Shown: positions 47,886 to 59,474 of the stretch, piece after piece
Layout of the letters: each line of letters opens with the position of its first letter
How positions within the stretch are numbered: the first letter of the stretch is position 1
NCBI RefSeq assembly: GCF_001266615.1
Contig: NZ_LGHZ01000032.1
Location: 1-64,000, forward strand
Reading direction: 5' to 3'
DNA from: Kluyvera genomosp. 1
GTDB lineage: Bacteria; Pseudomonadota; Gammaproteobacteria; Enterobacterales; Enterobacteriaceae
Length of the DNA stretch: 64,000 nt
Notes under the pieces: model-generated
Told to the model about the DNA's origin: nothing
What the model saw: the letters and a program-made list of their open reading frames with translations, nothing else
The model's database searches: none
Program-made: the position numbers and the translations under genes

Positions 47886-48353
47886 TTACTCGCGGTGGTA
47901 AGGGTGGTTGGTGGTGATACTCCACGCCCGATAGAGGCTTTCCGCAACCAGCACGCGCACCAGCGGGTGAGGTAACGTTAATGTGGAGAGAGACCAACTT
48001 TGTTCTGCTGCGGCCTTGCATGCTGGAGAAAGACCTTCAGGACCGCCAATCAGCAAGCTGACGTCACGACCATCCTGCTTCCAGCGCTCCAGCTCGCGAG
48101 CAAGCTGAGGCGTATCCCATGGTTTTCCTGGGATATCCAGCGTGACGATACGATTTTTTCCTGCGGCGGCGAGCATCAGCTCGCCTTCTTTATCCAGAAT
48201 ACGTTTGATGTCCGCATTCTTGCCGCGCTTGCCGGCAGGAATTTCCACCAGTTCGAACGGCATATCTTTCGGAAAACGACGAAGGTATTCGGTAAAACCG
48301 GTTTGTACCCAATCCGGCATTTTGGTGCCGACGGCGACCAACTGCAGCTTCAC
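47886..48353 (-). CDS. rlmH: 23S rRNA pseudouridine-1915 N3-methyltransferase RlmH
   Basis: This SPOUT-family methyltransferase of 155 residues methylates pseudouridine 1915 in helix 69 of 23S rRNA. The trefoil-knot SAM site is formed by LLIGGPEG and the C-terminal [22 protein letters not shown]. It begins 3 bases after rsfS and leads into mrdA. Confidence 0.97.
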   Translation of the reverse strand: MKLQLVAVGTKMPDWVQTGFTEYLRRFPKDMPFELVEIPAGKRGKNADIKRILDKEGELMLAAAGKNRIVTLDIPGKPWDTPQLARELERWKQDGRDVSLLIGGPEGLSPACKAAAEQSWSLSTLTLPHPLVRVLVAESLYRAWSITTNHPYHRE

Positions 48354-48356
48354 AAC

Positions 48357-48761
<405 letters not shown>

Positions 48762-48933
48762 CTATCGGCGTTCTGGCGGGCTATCATCCCATTCCTTAAT
48801 GCCGATTGCATCGCCATTTTTGTAAAACAATTGCTGTCTACAAGTGCTGGAGGGGGATGTTTCAGGCTGCGGAGAATAACAGTCTATTTATGCGTGTCAA
48901 TGGGTTGGCGGATCTCAGTGGCAGAAATACGTT

Positions 48934-49545
48934 TTATCCTTCGCTTGGCGTCCAGATAGCTCTGCTATTGAGCACGCGCAGCGTGACGAACTGTGCGTGA
49001 AAATCAATGACGCTCCATGCTCCGTGATCGATACGAAAATGCCACATGCTGGCGGTTGGCATCCCTAACAATAAGGCGGTCAGGAGGCTAAGCACTCCCT
49101 GATGGCTAACAATGAGCAGATTTTTATCATCATAATCAGCAAGCTCATCGGCAAATGCCTTCACGCGCAGGGAGAAATCGGGAAAGCCCTCGCCGTTGGT
49201 CGGGGCCGCATGCTGCCAGTCGGCGCACCAGGCATCATAGTTTGCTTTATCTTCAACCTGCAGGTCGCGATGGTGGCGCATCTCCCAGTCGCCGAAAAAC
49301 ATCTCGTTTAACAGCGGATGAGCCGTCATAGGCAACTGACGGTCGCCGAGCAGCAGGCGTGCGGTATGCTGAGTGCGTTCAAGTTCACTGCACAACACCC
49401 GGTCAAACGGAACCTGCTGTAGCATTTCGCCGAGACGACGTGCCTGGGCTTGGCCTTTATCAGTGAGTGGAGTAGGAGAGTGGCCACTGTATAGCCCGGC
49501 AACGTTGGCTTCGGTTTCGCCATGGCGTACTAACCAGAGTTTCAT
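48934..49545 (-). CDS. cobC: Adenosylcobalamin/alpha-ribazole phosphatase CobC
   Basis: This histidine phosphatase superfamily enzyme of 203 residues removes a phosphate late in the nucleotide-loop branch of cobalamin synthesis. The RHG motif is VRHGETEAN with catalytic His8, the acid is in NEMFFGDWE, and the second His lies in IVSHQGV. It follows nadD by 24 bases. The longer gap to rsfS (48675-48933) contains the rsfS promoter region and no gene. Confidence 0.93.
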   Translation of the reverse strand: MKLWLVRHGETEANVAGLYSGHSPTPLTDKGQAQARRLGEMLQQVPFDRVLCSELERTQHTARLLLGDRQLPMTAHPLLNEMFFGDWEMRHHRDLQVEDKANYDAWCADWQHAAPTNGEGFPDFSLRVKAFADELADYDDKNLLIVSHQGVLSLLTALLLGMPTASMWHFRIDHGAWSVIDFHAQFVTLRVLNSRAIWTPSEG

Positions 49546-49569
49546 GATGCCAGTCCCCTTAAGAAGACG

Positions 49570-50220
49570 CTACGCGCCGTGGTGATAGAGCCCTTGCTGC
49601 ATAATATAAGTGAGCACGGCTTCTGGCATCATCTCTTCACACGATTCATCGCGCTCCAGTCGTTCCCGGATGAGGGTGGCCGAGACGTCAAACCAAGGAG
49701 TTTCTGCAAGGTAGATTTTACCCGCCGGCTGATTATGTAACTCTTCAATGTTGCTGGTGAGATGTTGGTCGAGCCACTGCTGATGTTCTTCCTGAGCCAT
49801 GGTGAGAGGGTAACCTGGGCGGCGGGTAACCAGCAGATGGGTGTTGTCGAGAATCGTCTCGTAGCGATGCCAGCTTGGAAACGTCAACAGTGAATCCTGG
49901 CCGATAATAAAGGCCAGCGGTTTGTCTGGCCCTTGTTCCTGGCGCCACTGTTGCAGGGTATCTGCCGTGAACGATGGTGTGTCCCGGCGCAGTTCGCGCT
50001 CGTCTAGTACAAACAGTGGCTTATCGGCGATTGCCAGTTCGACCATCAGTTTACGCTGTTCGCTAGTGGCTTCCGGCTGCGGGCGGTGCGGGGGGACGTT
50101 GTTGGGCATAATAATCACCCGAGAGAGACCAATTTGATTCGCCAGAATCTCCACCGGTTTCAGGTGACCATAATGGATGGGATCGAAGGTCCCGCCGAAA
50201 AGCGCCTGTAATTTTGCCAT
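49570..50220 (-). CDS. nadD: Nicotinate-nucleotide adenylyltransferase NadD
   Basis: NadD adenylates nicotinate mononucleotide in NAD synthesis. In the 216-residue protein the nucleotidyltransferase motif is [11 protein letters not shown] (from residue 9) and the second motif VSATLIRER. The ATG at 50220 matches the E. coli start (M-K-LQALFGG), although an in-frame ATG at 50229 overlaps the holA stop. It begins one base after holA, so the two are coupled. Confidence 0.96.
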   Translation of the reverse strand: MAKLQALFGGTFDPIHYGHLKPVEILANQIGLSRVIIMPNNVPPHRPQPEATSEQRKLMVELAIADKPLFVLDERELRRDTPSFTADTLQQWRQEQGPDKPLAFIIGQDSLLTFPSWHRYETILDNTHLLVTRRPGYPLTMAQEEHQQWLDQHLTSNIEELHNQPAGKIYLAETPWFDVSATLIRERLERDESCEEMMPEAVLTYIMQQGLYHHGA

Positions 50221-50221
50221 A

Positions 50222-51253
50222 TCATCCATCGATAAAAACGTCGGCTAGCGCTTTATGACAAAGCAGCAGCGACAAACTTTCCAGTTCAGCCCAGACTGAC
50301 TGACCGTAATCTTGTTTCAGGGTAAGTTCTGCGTGGCTCAGCAGAGTGACTGCCTGGCGAAGCTGCGCGCTACTCAGACGGTTAACGGCTTCGCCAACCA
50401 TTGCCCGGCGGTTTTGCCAGACCCGATGTTTATCAAACAGGGAACGCAACGGCGTGTGTGTGCTATGCCGCTTTAGCGTGACCAGTAGCAGGAGTTCACG
50501 TTGCAATGTTCGCAGCAAAATAACCGGTTCACTGCCTTCGAGTCGCAGCTGCTGCAGTATGTGCAGCGCACGTTTGCTTTTTCCGGCCAGTACGGCGTCT
50601 ACCCAGTGGAACGGCGTAAAGTGCGCGGCGTCGTTGACGGCCTGCTCAACGCGGGGGAGCGTCAGCTTGCCGTCCGGCCACAGCAGCGATAAACGTTCCA
50701 GTGCCTGAGCCAATGCCAGAAGATTACCTTCATAGCAGTAACACAGCAGCTGGCTGGCAGGTTCGTCGAGCTGAAGATTATGCTGTTTGGCGCGGTTAGC
50801 CAGCCAGCGTGGTAGCTGTGCTTGCTCCGGCGTCTGGCAGTTGATCTGCACAGCGCGGGTCGCAAGCGAGGTCAACCATGCGGCGTTTTCTTGCGCTTTA
50901 GTGAGCTTGTTGCCGCGCACGATCAGTAAGAGATCGTCATGCAGTAGACTCACCAGGGTCGCCAGCTGTTCATTGATTGCCGCGTTGGGGCCATTCTCCG
51001 GCAGCAGCAGCAACAACGTCTGGCGGCTGGCAAACAGGCTCATGGCCTGACATAGGGAAAACAGCTCCTGCCAATCGGTGCTGGCATCGAGCGTAAAGGT
51101 GTGATGTTCGATAAAACCTTCGCCAGCGGCGGCATGCCGGATGGCATCCTGGCTTTCCTGAAGGAAGAGGGGGTCATTACCGAGCAGGAGATACGCCGCG
51201 CGCAGCCCTTCAGAGAGCTGCGCGCGGAGTTGTTCTGGGTACAACCGAATCAT
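50222..51253 (-). CDS. holA: DNA polymerase III delta subunit HolA
   Basis: HolA opens the beta sliding clamp within the clamp-loader complex. The 343-residue protein begins [34 protein letters not shown] and has the family layout of AAA-like domains without functional Walker motifs, plus a C-terminal collar domain. It overlaps lptE by one base (ATGA-type junction). Confidence 0.97.
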   Translation of the reverse strand: MIRLYPEQLRAQLSEGLRAAYLLLGNDPLFLQESQDAIRHAAAGEGFIEHHTFTLDASTDWQELFSLCQAMSLFASRQTLLLLLPENGPNAAINEQLATLVSLLHDDLLLIVRGNKLTKAQENAAWLTSLATRAVQINCQTPEQAQLPRWLANRAKQHNLQLDEPASQLLCYCYEGNLLALAQALERLSLLWPDGKLTLPRVEQAVNDAAHFTPFHWVDAVLAGKSKRALHILQQLRLEGSEPVILLRTLQRELLLLVTLKRHSTHTPLRSLFDKHRVWQNRRAMVGEAVNRLSSAQLRQAVTLLSHAELTLKQDYGQSVWAELESLSLLLCHKALADVFIDG

Positions 51254-51825
51254 CAGTTACCCAGAGTCGTTGATACACGAGAGCTGCTGTTCGGCTTGTC
51301 GGCCGATGCTTTTGCGCTCTCTTTGACATCAGCGATATGCACGCTTGGCAGCTTACGGATCAGCTGTTCAGCGGCTTTTTGGTACATTTCCTGAACGATC
51401 ATGCTTTGTTCGTTATCTTTTGCCAGTGCCTTTTGTGGGTTGTCGAAGAATGAACGATACACTTTGGTGGAGATCGGGAAGATATCCTGCCCCGGGATCA
51501 GTACCGTAGCATGCGCCGTCATGACCATCTGGTACTCCGCCGTCTGACCATTCTGGAATACGGAAGCGGTATCTTGCGACAGACTTACGTTGCCAAGGCG
51601 CAGTGATGGAACATCCTGACGCAGCGTGCTTTGATCGAGCACAGTAATGTCATTGCTCCGTAACTGTTCACGTACCGCACGGCTAAACGGGCCGTTCGGA
51701 TCGCCAGACTGAAGGATCAAGGTTTTCATTTCGTCGGGTACCTGCGTGGTACTACGCAGGTGCCAGCCGCATCCGGCGGTGACCAGCACCGCCACAGATA
51801 ACAACAATGTTGTCAGAAATCGCAC
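51253..51825 (-). CDS. lptE: LPS-assembly lipoprotein LptE
   Basis: LptE plugs the LptD barrel and helps insert lipopolysaccharide into the outer leaflet. The 190-residue precursor has a signal peptide and lipobox VTAGC (Cys19). The mature start [17 protein letters not shown] and the C-terminal Ser-rich tail match the family. It follows leuS by 14 bases in the leuS-lptE-holA-nadD-cobC series. Confidence 0.96.
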   Translation of the reverse strand: MRFLTTLLLSVAVLVTAGCGWHLRSTTQVPDEMKTLILQSGDPNGPFSRAVREQLRSNDITVLDQSTLRQDVPSLRLGNVSLSQDTASVFQNGQTAEYQMVMTAHATVLIPGQDIFPISTKVYRSFFDNPQKALAKDNEQSMIVQEMYQKAAEQLIRKLPSVHIADVKESAKASADKPNSSSRVSTTLGN

Positions 51826-51839
51826 GCTTCCTCCCGCGC

Positions 51840-54422
51840 TTAGCCAACGACCAGGTTAAGCAGCTTGCCCGGTACGTAGATGACTTTACGTATGGTCACG
51901 CCCTCAAGGTATTTTGCCACCAGGTGTTCCTGGCCTGCACGTTCACGCACTTGTTCTTCGGTCGCATCAACCGCAACGGTGATTTTACCGCGAACTTTAC
52001 CGTTAACCTGCACGACGACCAGCGTAGTGTTCTCCACCATCGCTTTTTCGTCAGCCACTGGCCACGGTGCGTTGTCGATATCGCCTTCGCCGCCCAGTTC
52101 CTGCCACAGAGTAAAGCAGACGTGTGGGGTGAACGGGTTAAGCATGCGCACCACCGCCAGCAGAGCTTCCTGGATCAGTGCACGATCCTGCTCGCCTTCT
52201 TGTGGGGCTTTTGCCAGTTTGTTCATCAGTTCCATCACTGCGGCAATCGCGGTGTTGAAGGTCTGACGACGACCGATATCATCGGTCACTTTAGCGATAG
52301 TTTTGTGAACATCACGGCGCAGAGCCTGCTGATCTTCGCTCAGTGCTTCGGCGTTGAGCGCAGCAACCGGGCCACGTGCAGTATGCTCATAAACCAATTT
52401 CCATACGCGTTTCAGGAAGCGGTTAGCCCCTTCAACACCGGATTCCTGCCATTCCAGCGTCATATCGGCTGGAGATGCGAACATCATGAACAGACGGACG
52501 GTATCCGCGCCGTAGCGCTCAACCATCACCTGCGGGTCAATGCCGTTGTTTTTCGACTTGGACATTTTGCTCATGCCGGTATACACCAGCTCATGGCCTT
52601 CAGCGTCCTTCGCCTTCACGATACGGCCTTTTTCGTCACGCTCAACGATGGCATCAACTGGTGAAACCCAGTTACGTTCGCCGTTTGCGCCCACGAAGTA
52701 GAAGGCATCAGCCAGAACCATGCCCTGACACAGCAGTTGTTTTGCTGGCTCATCAGAGTTAACCAGGCCCGCGTCGCGTATCAGTTTGTGGAAGAAGCGG
52801 AAATACAGCAGGTGCATGATGGCGTGTTCGATACCACCAATGTAGATATCAACTGGCAGCCAGTAGTTAGCCGCTTTTGAATCCAGCATGCCTTCCTGAT
52901 ACTGCGGGCAAGTGTAGCGCGCGTAGTACCATGATGATTCCATAAAGGTATCGAAGGTATCGGTTTCACGCAGTGCAGGCATCCCGTTAACGGTGGTTTT
53001 TGCCCACTCTGGGTCAGCCTTGATTGGGCTGGTGATACCGTCCATGACCACATCTTCCGGCAGAATAACCGGCAGTTGATCTTCTGGCGTTGGCAGCACG
53101 GTGCCGTCTTCCAGGGTGACCATTGGAATTGGTGCACCCCAGTAGCGCTGACGGGATACGCCCCAGTCACGCAGACGGTAGTTTACCTTACGCTCACCGA
53201 CGCCCATTTCAGCCAGTTTGTCAGCGATGGCGTTAAAGCCAGCTTCATAGCTCAGACCGTCGAATTCGCCGGAGTTAAACAGGGTGCCTTTTTCAGTCAG
53301 CGCTTGCTCGGACAGGTCAGGTTTAGAACCATCAGCGGCCAGGATAACCGGCTTGATGTTCAGACCGTATTTGGTCGCAAATTCGTAGTCGCGTTGATCG
53401 TGACCCGGAACGGCCATGACTGCGCCTGTGCCGTACTCCATCAGAACGAAGTTAGCGGCCCAGACAGGAATTGCTTCGCCGGTCAGCGGATGAATCGCTT
53501 TAAAACCGGTATCGATGCCTTTTTTCTCCATGGTCGCCATATCGGCTTCGGCCACTTTGGTGTTACGGCACTCATCGATGAAGGTTGCCAGCTCTGCGTT
53601 GTTGGCAGCAGCTTGCTGGGCCAGAGGGTGACCCGCAGCCACGGCCAGGTAAGTACAACCCATAAAGGTATCTGGACGGGTGGTGTAGACGGTCAGCTTG
53701 TCGGCGTAGTCGTTCACGTTGAAGGAGATTTCTACTCCTTCTGAACGGCCAATCCAGTTACGCTGCATCGTTTTCACGGTGTCAGGCCAGTGATCCAGGT
53801 TATCCAGATCGCGCAGCAGTTCGTCCGCGTAAGCGGTGATTTTGATGAACCACTGTGGAATTTCTTTACGCTCAACTTTGGTGTCGCAGCGCCAGCAGCA
53901 GCCGTCGATAACCTGTTCGTTAGCCAGCACGGTCTGGTCGTTCGGACACCAGTTCACCGCAGAGGTTTTCTTGTAAACCAGGCCTTTTTTATACAGCTCG
54001 GTAAAGAATTTCTGCTCCCAGCGATAATACTCCGGAGTGCAGGTCGCCAGCTCGCGGCTCCAGTCATAGCCAAAGCCCAGCATTTTAAGCTGGTTTTTCA
54101 TGTACGCGATGTTGTCGTAGGTCCAAGGCGCCGGCGCGGTGTTGTTTTTCACTGCTGCGCCTTCAGCCGGCAGGCCGAATGCATCCCAACCGATTGGCTG
54201 CAGCACGTTTTTGCCCAGCATACGCTGGTAGCGAGCAATCACATCGCCGATGGTGTAGTTACGGACGTGGCCCATGTGTAGTCGACCAGAAGGATAGGGA
54301 AGCATCGACAGGCAGTAATACTTCTCTTTGCTCTCGTCTTCAGTAACTTCAAATGTGCGCTTCTCATCCCAGTGAAGCTGGACTTTCGATTCTATCTCTT
54401 CCGGGCGGTATTGCTCTTGCAT
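51840..54422 (-). CDS. leuS: Leucyl-tRNA synthetase
   Basis: This class Ia aminoacyl-tRNA synthetase of 860 residues is the same length as E. coli LeuRS. The HIGH-type motif is HMGH (49-52) and the KMSKS loop begins at 619. The CP1 editing domain lies between, with the threonine-rich TTRPDTFMG at about 247. The ATG at 54422 matches E. coli [15 protein letters not shown]; the frame opens 25 codons earlier without a ribosome site. Confidence 0.98.
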   Translation of the reverse strand: MQEQYRPEEIESKVQLHWDEKRTFEVTEDESKEKYYCLSMLPYPSGRLHMGHVRNYTIGDVIARYQRMLGKNVLQPIGWDAFGLPAEGAAVKNNTAPAPWTYDNIAYMKNQLKMLGFGYDWSRELATCTPEYYRWEQKFFTELYKKGLVYKKTSAVNWCPNDQTVLANEQVIDGCCWRCDTKVERKEIPQWFIKITAYADELLRDLDNLDHWPDTVKTMQRNWIGRSEGVEISFNVNDYADKLTVYTTRPDTFMGCTYLAVAAGHPLAQQAAANNAELATFIDECRNTKVAEADMATMEKKGIDTGFKAIHPLTGEAIPVWAANFVLMEYGTGAVMAVPGHDQRDYEFATKYGLNIKPVILAADGSKPDLSEQALTEKGTLFNSGEFDGLSYEAGFNAIADKLAEMGVGERKVNYRLRDWGVSRQRYWGAPIPMVTLEDGTVLPTPEDQLPVILPEDVVMDGITSPIKADPEWAKTTVNGMPALRETDTFDTFMESSWYYARYTCPQYQEGMLDSKAANYWLPVDIYIGGIEHAIMHLLYFRFFHKLIRDAGLVNSDEPAKQLLCQGMVLADAFYFVGANGERNWVSPVDAIVERDEKGRIVKAKDAEGHELVYTGMSKMSKSKNNGIDPQVMVERYGADTVRLFMMFASPADMTLEWQESGVEGANRFLKRVWKLVYEHTARGPVAALNAEALSEDQQALRRDVHKTIAKVTDDIGRRQTFNTAIAAVMELMNKLAKAPQEGEQDRALIQEALLAVVRMLNPFTPHVCFTLWQELGGEGDIDNAPWPVADEKAMVENTTLVVVQVNGKVRGKITVAVDATEEQVRERAGQEHLVAKYLEGVTIRKVIYVPGKLLNLVVG

Positions 54423-54647
54423 GGCAGCCAGTGATCCTGTTTTCAATGCAGCTACAAATGTAGCCAGTAGATGTGGTATTTCAGATCCGCATAGCATAGC
54501 CCAAACGCTGCCGTCAAAACAGCCTTTCGCACATTACGCGAATGAAAAGCTGTCGGCGTAAATTGTGAACTCTGTGGCGAAGCTGGCAAAGCGAAAAAGA
54601 AATAACAGCTACTATTAGAATAGGTTAACCGGCTGGGAGAGGAAACA

Positions 54648-55130
54648 ATGAACAAGGTTGCTCAAATTTACCGTGAACTGGTCGGTACGCTGACCGAACG
54701 CCTGCGTAACGGCGAACGCGATATTGATGCATTGGTGATGCAGGCGAGAGCGAAGGTCGCGCAAACCAGCGAGTTAACGCGCACTGAAATTGATGAGTTG
54801 ATTCGCGCGGTGCGCCGCGATTTAGAAGAGTTCGCCATGAGCTACGGTGAAAGCCAGGAAGATGAGTCCGACAGCGTCTTCTTGCGGGTGATTAAAGAGA
54901 GTATCTGGCAGGAGCTGGCCGATATCACCGACAAAACGCAGTTGGAGTGGCGTGAGGTCTTCCAGGATCTGAATCACCATGGCGTGTACCACAGCGGTGA
55001 GGTGGTAGGCTTAGGCAATCTGGTGTGTGAGAAATGCCATTACCATCTGGCGGTGTACACGCCGGATGTGCTGCCGCGCTGCCCGAAATGCGGCCATGAC
55101 CAGTTCCAGAGACGGCCATTCGAACCGTAA
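54648..55130 (+). CDS. ybeL: YbeL (DUF1451 zinc-ribbon protein)
   Basis: This 160-residue cytoplasmic protein has a helical N-terminal part (NKVAQIYRELVGTLTERLRNGERD) and a C-terminal zinc ribbon with CEKCHYH and CPKCGHD (two CxxC pairs). The function is unknown. A GGAGAGG site precedes the ATG. Divergent from leuS. In E. coli, ybeQ through hscC follow; here rihA is next. Confidence 0.92.
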   Translation: MNKVAQIYRELVGTLTERLRNGERDIDALVMQARAKVAQTSELTRTEIDELIRAVRRDLEEFAMSYGESQEDESDSVFLRVIKESIWQELADITDKTQLEWREVFQDLNHHGVYHSGEVVGLGNLVCEKCHYHLAVYTPDVLPRCPKCGHDQFQRRPFEP

Positions 55131-55137
55131 TCCATTG

Positions 55138-55166
55138 GGCCGGATAGGGGGTAACGCTATCCGGCC
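55138..55166. terminator. REP-like palindrome between ybeL and rihA
   Basis: GGCCGGATAG and CTATCCGGCC form a perfect 10-bp stem with a 9-nt loop between convergent genes. The GCCGGAT core is REP-like. Probable bidirectional 3' end element. Confidence 0.65.
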
Positions 55167-55190
55167 GTGTTTCTGTTAAGCGGGAAGGGG

Positions 55191-56126
55191 TTAGGCGTAA
55201 AATTCCAACCTTTGCGCCAGCAAATCGACAAACTTTTGGCGATCGATATCGACCATCACCTCGGCGTTCGGTGTATTCCTGGTCAGGAAGTAGTAATCCA
55301 CCACCGTCATCCCCTGGGTGTATTTCCCCTGCGTTTCAACGCCGACCCAGCGCTTCACGGTGGTAAACATCTCCGGCTTTAGCAGCCAGGCAATGGTGCA
55401 CGGGTCGTGCAATGGCGCGCCAACAAAGCCCCATTTTTCGTCTTTGTGGTATTCCATAAAGAAGTCGAGCAGTTCCGCCACGATGGTGGAAATGGGATTG
55501 CCAATGGCACGAAAACGCTCAATATCTTCAGCGTGGATTTGCGCTTTATGCGTGACATCCAGGCCTGCCATCACCACGGGTATGCCTGATTGGAAGACGA
55601 TTTCCGCCGCTTCCGGGTCGACGTAGATATTGAACTCAGCGGCCGGCGTCCAGTTACCCAGCGCCATCGCTCCGCCCATGATAACGATGCGGGCAATTTT
55701 CGCGTGCAGCTCAGGGTGAGCGTTTAATAACAGCGCAACGTTGGTTTGTGGCCCGGTCGACACGATGGTGACCGGCTCACGGCTTTCGCGCAGCGTTTTT
55801 GCCATCAGTTCCACGGCGGTCATGTTTTGCGGCATAAATGCGGGTTCTGGCAGCGCAGGGCCATCGAGTCCGCTTTCGCCATGTACGTTATCGGCAATAA
55901 TCAGCTCACGCATTAATGGCTTAATCGCGCCACCGGCTACGGGAATATCCGTTCGGTTGAGTAGCGTGAGCATCCGCAGCACATTGCGCAGGGTTTTGTC
56001 AGGCGTCTGGTTGCCTGCAGAAGAGGTGATGGCCTTGACCTCCAGTTCTGGGGAGGCGAGGGCGAGTACGATAGCAATGGCGTCATCATGACCCGGATCG
56101 CAATCAATAATAATTGGCTGTGCCAT
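55191..56126 (-). CDS. rihA: Pyrimidine-specific ribonucleoside hydrolase RihA
   Basis: RihA hydrolyses cytidine and uridine to ribose and base for pyrimidine salvage. The 311-residue protein has the calcium-binding N-terminal DCDPGHDDA (8-16) of inosine-uridine hydrolases, [23 protein letters not shown] near 155 and a C-terminal catalytic region with HDPCTIAW. It stands downstream of the glt operon. Confidence 0.95.
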   Translation of the reverse strand: MAQPIIIDCDPGHDDAIAIVLALASPELEVKAITSSAGNQTPDKTLRNVLRMLTLLNRTDIPVAGGAIKPLMRELIIADNVHGESGLDGPALPEPAFMPQNMTAVELMAKTLRESREPVTIVSTGPQTNVALLLNAHPELHAKIARIVIMGGAMALGNWTPAAEFNIYVDPEAAEIVFQSGIPVVMAGLDVTHKAQIHAEDIERFRAIGNPISTIVAELLDFFMEYHKDEKWGFVGAPLHDPCTIAWLLKPEMFTTVKRWVGVETQGKYTQGMTVVDYYFLTRNTPNAEVMVDIDRQKFVDLLAQRLEFYA

Positions 56127-56243
56127 AGCAGTTCCTTGTCAGCGTTGTTTTGTGACAAGGGTAAGGCTTACATGTGGAATGAACGAGAATGGATACGTTA
56201 AAGCGTGATGAAGCGCGCACTCTGCTGAGTGCGCGCGGTCAGA

Positions 56244-56969
56244 TTAGTGCAGGATTTTCGCCAGGAAGTCTTTGGCGCGATCGGATTTCGGGTTCGCGAA
56301 GAAGGCTTCTTTTTCGGCGTCTTCGACGATTTTGCCCTCATCCATAAAGATCACTCGGTTAGCCACTTTACGGGCAAAGCCCATCTCGTGGGTTACCACC
56401 ATCATCGTCATCCCTTCGTGGGCCAGTTCAACCATCACGTCCAGCACTTCGTTGATCATCTCCGGATCGAGCGCAGATGTTGGTTCATCAAAAAGCATCG
56501 CTACCGGATCCATACACAGCGCGCGAGCGATTGCCACACGCTGCTGCTGGCCACCAGAAAGCTGGGCCGGAAATTTATTGGCGTGCGCGGAAAGCCCCAC
56601 GCGATCAAGCAGCTTGAGCCCTTTTTCACGAGCGGCGGCTTTATCGCGCTTCAGGACTTTGACCTGTGCCAGCGTCAGGTTTTCGATGATTGACAGATGC
56701 GGGAACAATTCAAAATGCTGGAATACCATGCCAACGTGAGAACGTAGCTTGGCGAGATCCGTTTTCTTATCGTTCACCTGAGTGCCGTTGACCAGAATTT
56801 CGCCTTGCTGCACTGGCTCCAGACCGTTTACGGTTTTAATCAACGTGGATTTACCGGAGCCTGATGGTCCGCACACCACCACCACTTCGCCTTTTTTCAC
56901 TTCCGTGGAGCAGTCGGTCAGCACCTGAAAGTGGCCATACCATTTAGAAACATTTTTCAGGGTAATCAT
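56244..56969 (-). CDS. gltL: Glutamate/aspartate ABC transporter ATPase GltL
   Basis: GltL is the ATP-binding subunit, 241 residues, of polar amino-acid import. Walker A is GPSGSGKST (34-42), the ABC signature LSGGQQQR near 135, and Walker [14 protein letters not shown]. It overlaps gltK by one base and is the last gene of gltIJKL. Confidence 0.97.
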   Translation of the reverse strand: MITLKNVSKWYGHFQVLTDCSTEVKKGEVVVVCGPSGSGKSTLIKTVNGLEPVQQGEILVNGTQVNDKKTDLAKLRSHVGMVFQHFELFPHLSIIENLTLAQVKVLKRDKAAAREKGLKLLDRVGLSAHANKFPAQLSGGQQQRVAIARALCMDPVAMLFDEPTSALDPEMINEVLDVMVELAHEGMTMMVVTHEMGFARKVANRVIFMDEGKIVEDAEKEAFFANPKSDRAKDFLAKILH

Positions 56970-57643
56970 TACACGGTCCTTTTCTTCAAGTAGCTGACCA
57001 GCAGCGAGGCGCTAAGGCTAATAACAAAGTAAACAAAACCAGCAAACAGGATCATTTCCACCTGGGTACCATCACGCTCGCCAATGGTTGAGGCGGTACG
57101 GAAGAAGTCAGCCAGGCTCAGGACGTATACCAGCGAGGTATCCTGGAACAGTACGATCCCTTGGGTAAGCAGCAGCGGCACCATGGCGCGGAACGCCTGT
57201 GGCAAAATGATGAGTTTCATTGACTGCCAGTGGGTCATCCCCAGTGCCAGCGCGGCGCTCGACTGCCCGCGGGAGATACTTTGAATCCCGGCGCGGATAA
57301 TCTCCGAGTAGTAGGCGGCTTCAAACATCGAAAATGCCACCATCGCCGAAATCAGACGGATATCGCTTTTTGGCGACAGCCCCAGCACGTTTTGCAGAAA
57401 ACCCGGCACAATCAGATAAAACCACAGCAGTACCATTACCAGCGGTACAGAGCGGAAAACGTTGACGTAGGTTTTGGCAAACCAGGCAATGGGTTTAAAT
57501 GTCGACAGGCGCATTACCGCAAGGATAGTGCCCCAGACAATACCGATGATAATCGCCGTAACGGTGATTTTTAGCGTGATAACCAGACCTGCCAGCAGGT
57601 AGGGCATCGACGGGACGATAGAACTCCAGTCAAATTCGTACAT
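56969..57643 (-). CDS. gltK: Glutamate/aspartate ABC transporter permease GltK
   Basis: GltK is a HisM/HisQ-type permease of 224 residues with five or so membrane segments. The EAA-loop region contains [26 protein letters not shown] near 130-155, which contacts GltL. It overlaps gltJ by one base. Confidence 0.97.
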   Translation of the reverse strand: MYEFDWSSIVPSMPYLLAGLVITLKITVTAIIIGIVWGTILAVMRLSTFKPIAWFAKTYVNVFRSVPLVMVLLWFYLIVPGFLQNVLGLSPKSDIRLISAMVAFSMFEAAYYSEIIRAGIQSISRGQSSAALALGMTHWQSMKLIILPQAFRAMVPLLLTQGIVLFQDTSLVYVLSLADFFRTASTIGERDGTQVEMILFAGFVYFVISLSASLLVSYLKKRTV

Positions 57644-58383
57644 TATTTACCCCCCAAATTGCCCGGCAGGCGGATTTTGCGTTCCACCAGCGCCATCACC
57701 AGCATAATCACGGCATTAATCAAAACATACGCTAAGGTGATCGCCGTAAAGGACTCCCAGGCGTGCGCTGAGTAATCCAGCAGCTTGCCGGCCTGAGCAG
57801 CCATATCGACCAAACCAATGGTTGAAGCGATGGCTGAGTTCTTCACCAGGTTCATCATTTCAGAAGTCATTGGCGGCACGATAACGCGATAGGCGTTTGG
57901 CAGCAGCACATAGCGGTAGGCCTGCGGTAGGGTCAGACCCATCGCCAACGCGGCATTTTTCTGTCCGCGCGGCAGCGATTGAATCGCGGCGCGCACCTGT
58001 TCACAGACGCGCGCAGCGGTGAACAGACCCAAACAGATCATTGAGGAGAGGAAGAACTGAATGTTCGGATCCAACTCGGATTTAAACCACATACCGAGAT
58101 TTTCCGGCAGCAGCTCCGGTACGACGAGATACCAGGTAAAGAACTGCACGATCAGCGGAACGTTACGGAACAGTTCAACGTAGCAAGTGCCCAGTGCGGC
58201 TAAAAAGCGATTAGGCACGGTGCGCAGGATGCCAAACAGCGAGCCGACCAGGAAGGCGATAATCCATGCAGTGATAGAAAGCGCCACGGTGACCTGGAAA
58301 CCGCTCCAGAGCCAGCCGAGATAGGTGGTGTTGCCGAATGGGGCCTGTTGTAAAAAGATACCCCAGTTCCAATCTATGGACAT
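57643..58383 (-). CDS. gltJ: Glutamate/aspartate ABC transporter permease GltJ
   Basis: GltJ is the partner permease, 246 residues, also of HisMQ type. The EAA-loop segment is [27 protein letters not shown]. Separated from gltI by the SroC region and its terminator, so gltJKL expression depends on read-through. Confidence 0.97.
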   Translation of the reverse strand: MSIDWNWGIFLQQAPFGNTTYLGWLWSGFQVTVALSITAWIIAFLVGSLFGILRTVPNRFLAALGTCYVELFRNVPLIVQFFTWYLVVPELLPENLGMWFKSELDPNIQFFLSSMICLGLFTAARVCEQVRAAIQSLPRGQKNAALAMGLTLPQAYRYVLLPNAYRVIVPPMTSEMMNLVKNSAIASTIGLVDMAAQAGKLLDYSAHAWESFTAITLAYVLINAVIMLVMALVERKIRLPGNLGGK

Positions 58384-58397
58384 AAATGTACTCCAGA

Positions 58398-58428
58398 AAA
58401 AAAAAGGGTAGCAGGACCCCTGCTACCC
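58398..58428 (-). terminator. SroC / gltI terminator
   Basis: GGGTAGCAGG (58406-58415) and CCTGCTACCC (58419-58428) form a perfect 10-bp stem. On the minus strand it is followed by a run of nine T. It allows partial read-through into gltJKL. Confidence 0.85.
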
Positions 58429-58565
58429 TCGAAGATTGTTGAACAGCGTTTTGCGGTATTCAGGCCAGGTGGGGAACGACCACCTGACTTATAGTCTGTC
58501 CGTGCTGAGCCACAATCGAGAGGGCAGATTATTCCGCCCTGTTGTTTTAATTAGTTAAGTGCTTT
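58400..58565 (-). ncRNA. sroC: SroC small RNA (3' of gltI)
   Basis: In E. coli and Salmonella SroC is processed from gltIJKL mRNA and acts as a sponge of the GcvB small RNA. This spacer resembles it as I recall: it starts at the gltI 3' end, has an AGGGCGGAAT-like hairpin with GAGAGGGCAG, a CACGGACAGACTATAAG stretch, and ends in a perfect terminator. The ends are my estimate. Confidence 0.75.
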
Positions 58566-59474
58566 GTCATTTGGCGTTTTGAACAGCGCTTTCATCTCTT
58601 CAGACAGCTCGAAGTTCATATTCAGGTTTTTCGGTGGGATTGGGTTTTTGAACCACTTATCAAACCATTTTGCCGCTTCGCCAGAGGTCTGCGCCTGAGC
58701 GATGGTATCGTCCATCAGCTTTTTAAAGTCTGGATCGTTTTTACGCAGCATACAGCCGTAGGCTTCCTGAGATTGCGGCTTGCCGACGATCTCCCAGTTG
58801 TCCGGTTTTTTGGCTTTCGCACGTTCACCTGCCAGCAGGGCATCATCCATCATAAAGGCCACTGCACGACCGCTTTCCAAAGTACGGAAGGAGTCACCGT
58901 GGTCTTTAGCGCTGATGATGCGCATGTTCATTTTTTGTTCGTCATTGAGCTTATGCAGCAGAATTTCAGAGGTGGTACCGGAAGTCACCACGACCGCTTT
59001 ATCTTTCAGGTCAGCGAAGTCTTTAATCTCACCGCCTTTTTTCACTAACAGACGCGTACCGACCACGAAGATCGTGTCAGAGAAAGCCGCTTGTTTCTGG
59101 CGTTCGAGGTTGTTGGTGGTTGAACCACACTCAAAATCGAAGGTGCCGTTTTGCAGCAGTGGGATACGGTTCTGGGAAGTGATAGGAATCAGCTTCACGT
59201 CCAGTTTCGGGTTGTTCAGCTTTTTCTTGACGGCTTCAACGATGGCGTTGGAGTAGTCCTGCGAGTAACCGACGACTTTTTGCTGGTTGTCATAATAAGA
59301 GAACGGCACGGAAGATTCGCGGTGGCCTACGACAATGACGCCGTTTTTAGCGATTTTATCCAGAGTCGATTGCTGCTGTGCGGCATCGGCTGCAGGCTTT
59401 GCGTCTTCTGCATGCGCCAGACCAGCGCTCACACCCAGAACCAGCATGGCGGCGGCCAATTTACGTAATTGCAT
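58551..59474 (-). CDS. gltI: Glutamate/aspartate periplasmic binding protein GltI
   Basis: GltI is the periplasmic receptor for glutamate and aspartate, 307 residues with a signal peptide (cleavage near AHA-EDA, residue 22). The class II binding-protein fold is shown by GVIVVGHRESSVPFSYYD and SGTTSEILLHKL. The ATG at 59474 has an AAGGAG site. The frame opens 16 codons earlier without one. Confidence 0.97.
   Translation of the reverse strand: MQLRKLAAAMLVLGVSAGLAHAEDAKPAADAAQQQSTLDKIAKNGVIVVGHRESSVPFSYYDNQQKVVGYSQDYSNAIVEAVKKKLNNPKLDVKLIPITSQNRIPLLQNGTFDFECGSTTNNLERQKQAAFSDTIFVVGTRLLVKKGGEIKDFADLKDKAVVVTSGTTSEILLHKLNDEQKMNMRIISAKDHGDSFRTLESGRAVAFMMDDALLAGERAKAKKPDNWEIVGKPQSQEAYGCMLRKNDPDFKKLMDDTIAQAQTSGEAAKWFDKWFKNPIPPKNLNMNFELSEEMKALFKTPNDKALN

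Noticed and set aside
51807-52664. 285-codon frame opposite leuS
   Set aside because: Antisense to leucyl-tRNA synthetase, with Cys- and His-rich composition typical of shadow frames.
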